Source: an uncultured Candidatus Melainabacteria bacterium
Lineage (GTDB): Bacteria; Cyanobacteriota; Vampirovibrionia; Gastranaerophilales; Gastranaerophilaceae
Direction: 5' to 3'
Length of the DNA stretch: 22,092 nucleotides
Assembly: GCA_934754735.1 (NCBI GenBank)
Contig: CAKVJE010000020.1
Coordinates: 1-22,092 of the forward strand
Below are positions 14,247 through 20,308 of this stretch, in pieces; position 1 is the stretch's first letter, and the number at the start of each line of letters is the position of its first letter. The position numbers and the translations under genes were made by a program. The notes below the pieces were generated by a model that worked only from the letters and a program-made list of their open reading frames with translations, ran no database searches and was not told the DNA's origin.

Positions 14247-14978
14247 TTATAAATAGAACACTAAGTTAATTAAAAAATCAGCAATAAGCATATAAACAGT
14301 TGATAAAACAGCTGCCTTTGTTGTTGATTCTCCAACATCTTTTGCGCCACCTTTTGTATTATAACCTTGTGTAGCGCAAATTAAAGCAATAAGAACGCCG
14401 AAAATCAATCCTTTAAACAAACTTATATAAATATCTCTTGTGCTTAACCAAAGCCAAACTGATGTAATATATCTTGAAGGATGCAGATGAATAGTTGCGT
14501 TAGACACAAGTAAACCACCCGCTATTCCCACTAATTCCGCGATTAAAACAACCATTGGAACTGTAATAGCAGCAGCTAAAATTCTAGGTGCAAAATAATA
14601 TCCGACAGGATCTACTTTTAAAGTTTTGATAGCATCAACTTGTGAAGTTACCTGCATATTTGCAATTTCTGCTGAAATTGCAGTACCTGCACGAGCACCA
14701 ATTGCCAAAGCTACAAACCCTGGAGCGATTTCTCTTATCATTACAACTGCAATTGAGCCACCTACATAAGCTTCCGCACCTGACATCAAAAACTGTTTTG
14801 AAACTTGTATTGCAATAACGGCAGCTGATACAAATGCAATTACTAAAGAAATTACAAGAGAATCATAACTAATAGACGCTGCTTGTGCAATAACGTGAGT
14901 TAGACGCGAACGCCCTGTTGCAAGATAAATAACACTTCTATAAAGATTTTCTACACAATTTCCAAAAAATTTAATCAT
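14247..14978 (-). CDS. mlaE: MlaE-family ABC transporter permease
   Basis: The 243-residue protein is a member of the MlaE/TGD1 permease family, which moves phospholipids or other lipids between inner membrane and cell envelope. It has the family core REIAPGFVALAIGARAG (82-98), then SAEIANMQVTSQVDAI with E104, and the C-terminal GYNTKGGAKDVGESTT (205-220). About five membrane segments are visible. Lipid transporters of this group use an MlaF-type ATPase and an MlaD-type MCE protein; neither is evident here. The adjacent ATPase is of the MacB/LolD type. The start lacks a strong ribosome-binding site, and an extended -10 lies about 30 nt upstream. The symbol reflects family, not proven function. 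Confidence 0.88.
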   Translation of the reverse strand: MIKFFGNCVENLYRSVIYLATGRSRLTHVIAQAASISYDSLVISLVIAFVSAAVIAIQVSKQFLMSGAEAYVGGSIAVVMIREIAPGFVALAIGARAGTAISAEIANMQVTSQVDAIKTLKVDPVGYYFAPRILAAAITVPMVVLIAELVGIAGGLLVSNATIHLHPSRYITSVWLWLSTRDIYISLFKGLIFGVLIALICATQGYNTKGGAKDVGESTTKAAVLSTVYMLIADFLINLVFYL

Positions 14979-15008
14979 AAATCGGCAAATACCATTCTCT
15001 TTTTTAAT

Positions 15009-15017
15009 ATTATAACA
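15009..15017 (-). promoter_or_regulatory. extended -10 promoter before the MlaE-type gene
   Basis: On the minus strand TGT-TATAAT, a perfect extended -10 in the 45-nt gap after the ATPase stop. It would start RNA near 15002 and allow the permease gene to be expressed separately from the ATPase. Confidence 0.5.
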
Positions 15018-15023
15018 TAATTA

Positions 15024-15752
15024 TTATGTTTCTCTCGTTCGAATTTTCATCCACTCATCTTTTGGTAAATCTGAAACAATGTTACCATCTTTAAACCTGA
15101 TAATTCTTGAACAATATTCTGCAATATCCGGCTCATGTGTTACAAGAACAATTGTTTTACCTTCTTTGCCTTGAAAGCCTCTATTTAAACGAACAAAGAA
15201 CTCCATAACTTCAATACTTGTTTTGGTATCCAAATTTCCTGTTGGTTCATCGGCTAAAATTAGCGGTGCATCGTTAACCAGCGCTCTTGCAATGGCAACT
15301 CTCTGTTGCTGACCACCGGACATTTGATTTGGCATGTGCGATTCTCTATTTTTTAGTCCGACAATTTCCAATGCTTCTTTTGCGCGTCTATAGCGTTCAT
15401 CTTCCGGAATACCTTTGTAAATCATAGGTAATTCTACGTTTTCCAATGCAGAAGTTCTTGAAATCAAATTAAAGCCTTGAAATACAAATCCGATTTTTTG
15501 ATTTCTAATTTCAGATAATTCTTCTTGATTAAGAGAAAATACATCAACACCATCGAGATAATAACTTCCGCTCGTCGGTCTGTCTAACGTGCCTAATGTA
15601 TTCATACAAGTAGATTTACCCGACCCTGAAGTCCCCATAATTGCAACAAATTCACCTTTTTCTATAGAAAACGATACTCCATTTAAAGCATTAAAGCTAT
15701 CTTCTCCTGTTGTATAAGTCTTTACTATATTTTTTATCTCTATAAGTGCCAT
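15024..15752 (-). CDS. MacB/LolD-type ABC transporter ATPase
   Basis: The 242-residue ATPase has Walker A GTSGSGKS, Q-loop VFQGFNLI, signature MSGGQQQRVAIARAL, Walker B LILADEPTGNLD and H-loop VTHEPDIAEYC. The N-terminal pattern (LIEIKNIVKTYTTGED) and YLDGVDVFSLNQEEL mark the MacB/LolD/MJ0796 class rather than the MlaF class. Such ATPases normally energise FtsX-like permeases for macrolide, lipoprotein or peptide export; no such permease gene adjoins. Its ATG abuts the TAA of the TPR/NHL gene (TAAATG), so those two genes are translationally linked. It could serve the MlaE-type permease, but that would be an unusual pairing. Confidence 0.88.
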   Translation of the reverse strand: MALIEIKNIVKTYTTGEDSFNALNGVSFSIEKGEFVAIMGTSGSGKSTCMNTLGTLDRPTSGSYYLDGVDVFSLNQEELSEIRNQKIGFVFQGFNLISRTSALENVELPMIYKGIPEDERYRRAKEALEIVGLKNRESHMPNQMSGGQQQRVAIARALVNDAPLILADEPTGNLDTKTSIEVMEFFVRLNRGFQGKEGKTIVLVTHEPDIAEYCSRIIRFKDGNIVSDLPKDEWMKIRTRET

Positions 15753-16580
15753 TTACAGTTTTTGCCTCAAAATCGAATTTGAACCTTGGCAAGTTATAAA
15801 TAACATATTGCCTTCAACATGTAATCCGTAAGGTTTATCAATTTTTGATACAAGAATTGTTACAACGCCTTGTGGAGTAATTTTAAGAACATTATTAGTG
15901 TTGTAGTTAGAAACGTAAATATTTCCAATTTTATCACTTGCAAGACTGATTGGCCCGCTAATCAATGTGCTCTTCAAAAACACTTGACGTTTACCATCTG
16001 GAGTGATTTTTAAAATTGAATTATCTGAGAAAGTCGCAACATAAACATTTCCTTGATTATCCGTCGTAATGCCTGTTGGGCTTAAAATATTTTCATAAAT
16101 TCCTGATTGAGTTGCAATCTTAGAAGGCGCATTACTTTGCGGCGTAGGAAGCGTTGTTGAAATCTTTATTGATTCTGCAAGCTCTTGACCTCTTGCGTAA
16201 TAACTGCTGGATTGCGGTATCAATCGTAAATATTCGGCTGCTTTAGTGTAATCCTCAATTTTAGAACTCATAGATGCAAGCTTATAAATAACTTCATAAT
16301 CGTTTGGATTTCTTAAATAAACTTGCTTGTATATATTAAGAGCTTCTGCGTATTGTTTTAAATATTCAAGAATAGTCGCTAAATTATAATAAGCATCTAT
16401 ATAATCCGGATAAGTTCTGATAGCAGAACGAAACGATTCTATAGCTCTTTCATACATACCAAGCTTATAAAAATCTATGCCCTGATTGTAATCAAGTTTT
16501 GCGTCAATCGGAATTTCTGTGGCATAAGTCGCTGCCATTGACAAAGATAATAAAATTGTTGCAAGAATTCTTTTAAACAT
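15753..16580 (-). CDS. exported TPR and NHL-repeat protein
   Basis: This is a 275-residue protein from the ATG at 16580. The N-terminus MFKRILATILLSLSMAATYA is a clear signal peptide, so it acts in the periplasm or envelope. Residues 26-135 hold about three tetratricopeptide repeats (YNQGIDFYKLGMYERAIES and DAYYNLATILEYLKQYAEAL). Residues 160-275 hold NHL/YVTN-type beta-propeller blades (SPTGITTDNQGNVYVATFS, ISLASDKIGNIYVSNYN). Only about three blades are present, too few to close a propeller alone, so it may oligomerise or be trimmed. A GTG two codons upstream would extend it but overlaps the promoter spacing. It begins the operon with the MacB-type ATPase and is probably a scaffold or partner for an envelope complex. 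Confidence 0.75.
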   Translation of the reverse strand: MFKRILATILLSLSMAATYATEIPIDAKLDYNQGIDFYKLGMYERAIESFRSAIRTYPDYIDAYYNLATILEYLKQYAEALNIYKQVYLRNPNDYEVIYKLASMSSKIEDYTKAAEYLRLIPQSSSYYARGQELAESIKISTTLPTPQSNAPSKIATQSGIYENILSPTGITTDNQGNVYVATFSDNSILKITPDGKRQVFLKSTLISGPISLASDKIGNIYVSNYNTNNVLKITPQGVVTILVSKIDKPYGLHVEGNMLFITCQGSNSILRQKL

Positions 16581-16586
16581 GCACAC

Positions 16587-16595
16587 ATTATAACA
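16587..16595 (-). promoter_or_regulatory. extended -10 promoter, predicted leaderless TPR/NHL mRNA
   Basis: On the minus strand TGT-TATAAT is a perfect extended -10 ending 6 nt before the ATG at 16580. The seventh base downstream, the usual start point, is the A of that ATG. No ribosome-binding site is possible in this arrangement. Confidence 0.6.
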
Positions 16596-16613
16596 TAGTT
16601 TTTAATTTTAAGG

Positions 16614-16619
16614 TAGAAT
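16614..16619 (+). promoter_or_regulatory. candidate -10 element of miaA
   Basis: TAGAAT is one mismatch from TATAAT and ends 6 nt before the miaA ATG, the same spacing as the divergent gene. No good -35 or TG extension is seen. The only ribosome-site-like sequence (AAGG at 16610-16613) is 12 nt from the ATG, which is too far for efficient use. Confidence 0.4.
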
Positions 16620-16625
16620 GTAAAT

Positions 16626-17474
16626 ATGAAACCTAAAGTTATAGCTGTAGTCGGCCCTACAGCGAGCGGTAAAACTAAATTAGCAATTGAACTTGCACAT
16701 AAATTGGACGGCGAAATCATTTCTGCCGACTCAAGACTTGTGTATAAAGGATTTGACATAGCTTCTGCTAAACCAACATTGGAAGAACGCGAGGGAATTC
16801 CACACCATTTAATAGATATAGTAGAACCTGAATTTGATTATTCAGCCGGAAAATTCGCAGAAGATGCCAAAATAGCAATTCAAGACATTTTATCACGCGA
16901 TAAAACTCCAATTGTAGCTGGCGGAACCGGTTTATATTTTAGAGTTTTACTTGAACATTATGATTTACCAAAAGTTGAAACCAATTATGAACTTAGAGCA
17001 AAGCTTGAAAAACGCACGCGCGAAGATTTATTGGAAGAACTGGAAAAAGTCGATAAAATAACTTACGAAAGAGTTAAAGACGCAAATTTTAGACGAATAG
17101 TAAGAGCTATGGAGCTTATAACACTACTAGAAAAACCTCTTTCCGAAGTCCAAATTCAAAAAGAACCGGAATATGATGTTAAATGGATTATGCCGGAAAT
17201 TCCGTCTCGAGAATGGTTGTATGATAGAATTAACAAGCGTGTTGATGTGATGTATAAAATGGGAATTGTTGAAGAAACAAAGGCTTTAATCAAAAAACAC
17301 GGACGAATATCAAATATTATTGACACAATCGGCTATAAAGAAATTTTAACTTATTTAGACGGCGAAGCAACGCTAGAAGAAGCCTTAGATAAATTAAGAC
17401 AACATACAAGAAATTACGCAAAACGTCAGCTTACATGGTTTAGAAAAAATCCAAACTTAAAAATAAATTGTTAA
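16626..17474 (+). CDS. miaA: tRNA dimethylallyltransferase MiaA
   Basis: MiaA transfers a dimethylallyl group to N6 of A37 in tRNAs that read codons starting with U. The 282-residue protein has the P-loop GPTASGKT (10-17), ADSRLVYKGFDIASAKP corresponding to the substrate-binding DSxxVY-G-DI-TAKP block, VAGGTGLYF, and the C-terminal HTRNYAKRQLTWFRKN typical of the family. It is slightly short compared with the usual 300 or so residues. It is one of two plus-strand genes, divergent from the TPR/NHL gene with only 45 nt between start codons, and its last 4 nt overlap the end of the convergent gene. It may be translated from a leaderless mRNA. Confidence 0.95.
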   Translation: MKPKVIAVVGPTASGKTKLAIELAHKLDGEIISADSRLVYKGFDIASAKPTLEEREGIPHHLIDIVEPEFDYSAGKFAEDAKIAIQDILSRDKTPIVAGGTGLYFRVLLEHYDLPKVETNYELRAKLEKRTREDLLEELEKVDKITYERVKDANFRRIVRAMELITLLEKPLSEVQIQKEPEYDVKWIMPEIPSREWLYDRINKRVDVMYKMGIVEETKALIKKHGRISNIIDTIGYKEILTYLDGEATLEEALDKLRQHTRNYAKRQLTWFRKNPNLKINC

Positions 17475-17920
17475 ATATTTTGTTTATCAACCGGAGTAGT
17501 TTTACCCAAACCAAAGCCTTCTCTTAGTACCATTAAAGCACCACAACAGGCTACTCCAATAGCTCCTAATTTAGAAAGAAATCCCTTTGTACCGATTGCC
17601 AAGCCGGCACAAGCAACAGGGATTATATTGCTTCCTAATGTACTCAAAAAACCGTTTACAAAACCTTTTACACTGCCAAAAGCAGAAAATAACGGATTAT
17701 TCATACGCAAATCAGCAACTTTTTTTTGTACAGCATTACCAACATAGCTTTCGTTATCCATTGTTCTAGTTGACATAACAACTTTTTCAAAATGGTCAGC
17801 AGTTTCCATTTGAGAGACTCTTGCGGAATTCTTTTTTGCAACAGAATATGCATCATAAGCTACAGCGCTCATGCCAGCAATACCAACTGTTTTGCATATT
17901 ATGTTTGAAACGGTTCCCAT
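17471..17920 (-). CDS. unknown small hydrophobic protein
   Basis: I do not recognise this 149-residue protein. Residues 1-30 form an amphipathic alanine-rich helix, and residues 30-75 are polar. A glycine/alanine-rich hydrophobic half follows, with likely membrane segments near 97-112 (NIIPVACAGLAIGTKG) and 118-133 (KLGAIGVACCGALMVL). The ATG has an AAAGGAC site and lies 2 nt after the HEAT-repeat gene, so the two form an operon and probably act together at a membrane. It converges on miaA with a 4-nt overlap, and no terminator is visible between them. Confidence 0.65.
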   Translation of the reverse strand: MGTVSNIICKTVGIAGMSAVAYDAYSVAKKNSARVSQMETADHFEKVVMSTRTMDNESYVGNAVQKKVADLRMNNPLFSAFGSVKGFVNGFLSTLGSNIIPVACAGLAIGTKGFLSKLGAIGVACCGALMVLREGFGLGKTTPVDKQNI

Positions 17921-17922
17921 TT

Positions 17923-18903
17923 TTATTGTCCTTTAGCTTCACTTTGCTTATTTTCATCCTGCTTGTTATCATCTTTTACCGCAGGATTTGGAATGTTTTT
18001 AATTTCAGTTCCACCTGACATCTTTAATAATATATCAGCTGCTTGTAATACATCTTCTTTATCAGCGCTCGGATTTGCTTGAATATTATGAAGCAATTGA
18101 ACTGTATAATCATTACCACTTGCCAATTGAGAAGCAAATGCACTCAAAGCTGCAACTCTGATTACTTTAGAAGGGTCTTGCAACATTTTATTCAATAATG
18201 CATTCAATGCTGCATCATCATATCTTCCTTTATCTTCATCAAGTCGTTTTAAAATATCTTTTGAAGCCATTAAACGTATTTCATCATTTGGATTATTCAA
18301 ATAATTTTCCAATGATTTAATATATTCATCTGTTAGAGCAACGACTCTTTTTTGTTTACTGTTTTTTTCATCAGCTTTAATTTGAGCATTTCTAGCATCT
18401 AAATCATCGATAATTCCGTTTGACTTACTCATGTCTTCTTCTTTAACTTCTTGTTTCGCTACACTATTTGTATTTGGAAGATTTTGAGCAGTTTCAGGTT
18501 TTTTAACTTCTTGTGAATTTAAAGCTTCTAATTGTTTATTAAGTTCATCTATATCAGCCTGTTTTGGATTTTGATTTGCTAAATCAGATGTTTCTTCATT
18601 AGCCTTACCATTTGTTTGGTAATTATAATTATTCAAATAATATTGTGGCGGATATGCTTGTGGCGCAAATTGCTGAGCATTGGGTTGTGCTTGTGGATTT
18701 GTCATATAAGAAGAAACTGCCGCATCTTGTACATAGCCAATTTGATTTGTTGGCGTCATTCCTGCAATTTTTCCGCATTGTTGATAATTATTTTGCGGAT
18801 ATCCGCAATATTTATCCGCTCCACCTACATTAACAGCAGGATTTGATATCTGAATCGTTACACCGGAATAATTGGGTTGAGGATTAATCATTGGATTTGT
18901 CAT
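17923..18903 (-). CDS. HEAT-repeat protein with a disordered N-terminal half
   Basis: The 326-residue protein has no named family that I can assign. Residues 1-105 are low in complexity and rich in N, Q, P and Y (NYQQCGKIAGMTPTNQ, YPPQYYLNNYNYQ) and probably disordered. Residues 115-185 contain charged helical segments with linkers. Residues 188-296 contain about two to three HEAT-like helical repeats (DEIRLMASKDILKRL, KVIRVAALSAFASQL), a protein-interaction fold. The last 25 residues are a charged K/E/D/Q tail. There is no signal peptide. The start has AGGTGA about 8 nt upstream. It is probably a scaffold partnered with the downstream membrane protein. Confidence 0.65.
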   Translation of the reverse strand: MTNPMINPQPNYSGVTIQISNPAVNVGGADKYCGYPQNNYQQCGKIAGMTPTNQIGYVQDAAVSSYMTNPQAQPNAQQFAPQAYPPQYYLNNYNYQTNGKANEETSDLANQNPKQADIDELNKQLEALNSQEVKKPETAQNLPNTNSVAKQEVKEEDMSKSNGIIDDLDARNAQIKADEKNSKQKRVVALTDEYIKSLENYLNNPNDEIRLMASKDILKRLDEDKGRYDDAALNALLNKMLQDPSKVIRVAALSAFASQLASGNDYTVQLLHNIQANPSADKEDVLQAADILLKMSGGTEIKNIPNPAVKDDNKQDENKQSEAKGQ

Positions 18904-18961
18904 AGCGCTTTCACCTTTTACACAGTTATATACATATATAAAGTCTAATAGAAATCAAAAA

Positions 18962-18990
18962 TTGCTACTTTTCAATATTTTTGTTACGAT
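18962..18990 (+). promoter_or_regulatory. candidate promoter of the aldolase-like gene
   Basis: TTGCTA (18962-18967), a 17-nt spacer, and TACGAT (18985-18990) with TG one base upstream. Each hexamer matches four of six consensus positions. The spacing and TG extension support it. The leader would be about 11 nt, mostly the ribosome-binding site AGAGG. Confidence 0.45.
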
Positions 18991-19007
18991 ATGTAAAGAG
19001 GTTTTTA

Positions 19008-19850
19008 ATGAATATCAAAATTTTAGATTGTACTTTAAGGGATGGTGCTTACGTTGTTGACGCTAAATTCGGCGAACAACGAATTTTTGATATTATCACA
19101 ACTTTGGAAAATGCTAAAATTGACATTATTGAATGTGGTTGGCTTCGAGATTGCAGGCATGAAAAAGATTCTGTATTATATAATATTCCGGATGATGCAA
19201 AAAATTATATTAAAGATGCAAAATCAACTTTTTCTATGATGTTCGATTACGGAAGATATGATGTAAGCAAACTTCCGCAAAATAAAGGTTTGATAGATAT
19301 TATTCGAATTGCTTTTTACAAAAAAAGTCTTGATGAAATTTCATTTATTGCAGAAGATGTTAAAAACAAAGGCTATAAAGTTTTTCTACAAGCTTCCAAT
19401 GTGCAAGAATATTCTAAATCAGAATTAGTAAAACTTTGTAAGAGAGCAAATTTTATTGGAGTAGATTCTTGCTACATGGTGGATTCTTTTGGTTCAATGT
19501 TCCCTGAAGACATGGATGTCGTGTTGCCTATATTTGAAGAAAATTTAAATAACAATATCAAACTTGGCTTCCATTCGCATAACAATATTCAAATGTCATT
19601 GGCACTTTCAATTAAATTCGCAAATACGTGTACACGCGATATTATAATTGATTCAACTTTGTCCGGAATTGGACGCGGAGCAGGTAATACTAAAACCGAA
19701 CTTTTGCTTGAATATTTGAATAAATATAAGAATGCGAATTATAATACTGATGCAATTTGGAAAGATTTAAATAACGGGCTTTTGCCGGATGCTAATTGGG
19801 AGTACACTCCGGAAAAAGGCTTTAGAGGGATAAATAATATTCATCCGTAA
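19008..19850 (+). CDS. DRE-TIM (HMGL-like) aldolase domain protein, probably truncated
   Basis: The 280-residue protein starts NIKILDCTLRDGAYV, the hallmark of the DRE-TIM metallolyases (4-hydroxy-2-oxovalerate aldolase, HMG-CoA lyase, homocitrate synthase), giving catalytic R11 and metal ligand D12. The other metal ligands are H189 and H191 in LGFHSHNN; SGIGRGAGNTKTE follows. It is closest to the 'aldolase catalytic domain' proteins found in surface-polysaccharide and secondary-metabolite clusters; the substrate is unknown. From memory those proteins continue beyond a W-x-Y ... INNCHPNY block, whereas this one stops at INNIHP. The end of the gene lies 11 nt before a repeat island. ATG 19008 is chosen for its AGAGG site; an in-frame ATG nine codons upstream has none. 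Confidence 0.75.
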   Translation: MNIKILDCTLRDGAYVVDAKFGEQRIFDIITTLENAKIDIIECGWLRDCRHEKDSVLYNIPDDAKNYIKDAKSTFSMMFDYGRYDVSKLPQNKGLIDIIRIAFYKKSLDEISFIAEDVKNKGYKVFLQASNVQEYSKSELVKLCKRANFIGVDSCYMVDSFGSMFPEDMDVVLPIFEENLNNNIKLGFHSHNNIQMSLALSIKFANTCTRDIIIDSTLSGIGRGAGNTKTELLLEYLNKYKNANYNTDAIWKDLNNGLLPDANWEYTPEKGFRGINNIHP

Positions 19851-19861
19851 GTTATTTAAAA

Positions 19862-19906
19862 GGCTGGATTGCTTCAGGCTAATCGCCTTCGCAATGACGC
19901 CCAGCC
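19862..19906 (-). repeat. palindromic intergenic repeat, copy 1 (inverted)
   Basis: Read on the minus strand, 19866-19898 begins GTCATTGCGAAGGCG and ends GAAGCAATCC. It is flanked by GGCTGG (19862-19867) and CCAGCC (19901-19906), which extend the fold into a larger hairpin. It belongs to the family of copies 2 and 3 nearby. It reminds me of the GTCATTGCGAG...GAAGCAATC palindromes common in many bacterial genomes. Confidence 0.75.
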
Positions 19907-19922
19907 GGTAATCCAACGCCAA

Positions 19923-19964
19923 GTCATTGCGAGGAGCGGCTATTATTTAGGCGACGAAGCAATC
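19923..19964 (+). repeat. palindromic intergenic repeat, copy 2
   Basis: Starts GTCATTGCGAGGAGC and ends GACGAAGCAATC, with an AT-rich centre. It lies head to head with copy 1, 24 nt away, so the pair could form one large cruciform. Confidence 0.75.
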
Positions 19965-20011
19965 TATTGTGTAAGAAAAAATATGCCCATATTTATCTAC
20001 TTCAAACTTAT

Positions 20012-20032
20012 CGCCTTCGTAATAAAAAGGCG
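20012..20032. repeat. decayed partial repeat copy with short hairpin
   Basis: CGCCTT (20012-20017) and AAGGCG (20027-20032) are complementary. The context TATCGCCTTCGTAAT resembles AATCGCCTTCGCAAT in copy 1, suggesting an eroded fourth copy. Confidence 0.4.
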
Positions 20033-20050
20033 TGGAAATACTTGTTGGAC

Positions 20051-20084
20051 GTCATTGTGAGGTTCGTTAGAACCGAAGCAATTC
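20051..20084 (+). repeat. palindromic intergenic repeat, copy 3
   Basis: Starts GTCATTGTGAGG and ends CCGAAGCAATTC, with an internal perfect hairpin GGTTCGTTAGAACC. It has the same termini as copies 1 and 2 with single-base changes, and a different, self-complementary centre. Confidence 0.75.
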
Positions 20085-20135
20085 AGCTTTTTAATAACTA
20101 TTTTTATTTTATGAAAATTATCATGAACAGCAGTG

Positions 20136-20151
20136 CGAAGGCGGGAGAGGG
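20136..20151 (+). repeat. 16-nt direct repeat, first copy
   Basis: CGAAGGCGGGAGAGGG is repeated exactly at 20282-20297. It is GC-rich against an AT-rich background and belongs to a second small repeat family in the island. Confidence 0.65.
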
Positions 20152-20161
20152 CTAGTCAATT

Positions 20162-20179
20162 GGTGCAAAAAATTGCACC
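20162..20179. repeat. small perfect hairpin, terminator-like
   Basis: GGTGCAA-AAAA-TTGCACC forms a 7-bp perfect stem. On the plus strand CTTTTT follows after four bases, so it could weakly terminate read-through from the aldolase-like gene. It may equally be another repeat unit. Confidence 0.45.
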
Positions 20180-20246
20180 CTACTTTTTCGCTAATGAGCG
20201 GTGTAGTATCAGATGCACAAAACATTCCAAAGAACAAATCTCACTT

Positions 20247-20297
20247 CCCTCTCCTTCATCAATTTTGCATGGAGAGGGTGCCGAAGGCGGGAGAGGG
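20247..20297. repeat. second repeat family: hairpin plus 16-nt direct repeat
   Basis: CCCTCTCC (20247-20254) pairs with GGAGAGGG (20271-20278) around a 16-nt AT-rich loop. The second exact copy of CGAAGGCGGGAGAGGG follows at 20282-20297. It lies just downstream of the tolC stop in the minus direction and may stabilise the 3' end of that mRNA. There is no T-run. Confidence 0.6.
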
Positions 20298-20308
20298 TAT
20301 TATTAAAT

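Noticed and set aside
16475..16759. Minus-strand open frame spanning the miaA promoter region
   Set aside because: It overlaps both the start of miaA and the TPR/NHL gene in other frames; a chance frame.
18612..18846. Two overlapping plus-strand frames opposite the HEAT-repeat gene
   Set aside because: They are antisense to the low-complexity N/Q-rich part of the gene, which leaves stop-free frames by composition.
19869..20155. Two short plus-strand frames in the repeat island
   Set aside because: They run straight through the palindromic repeats, have no ribosome-binding site and no recognisable product.
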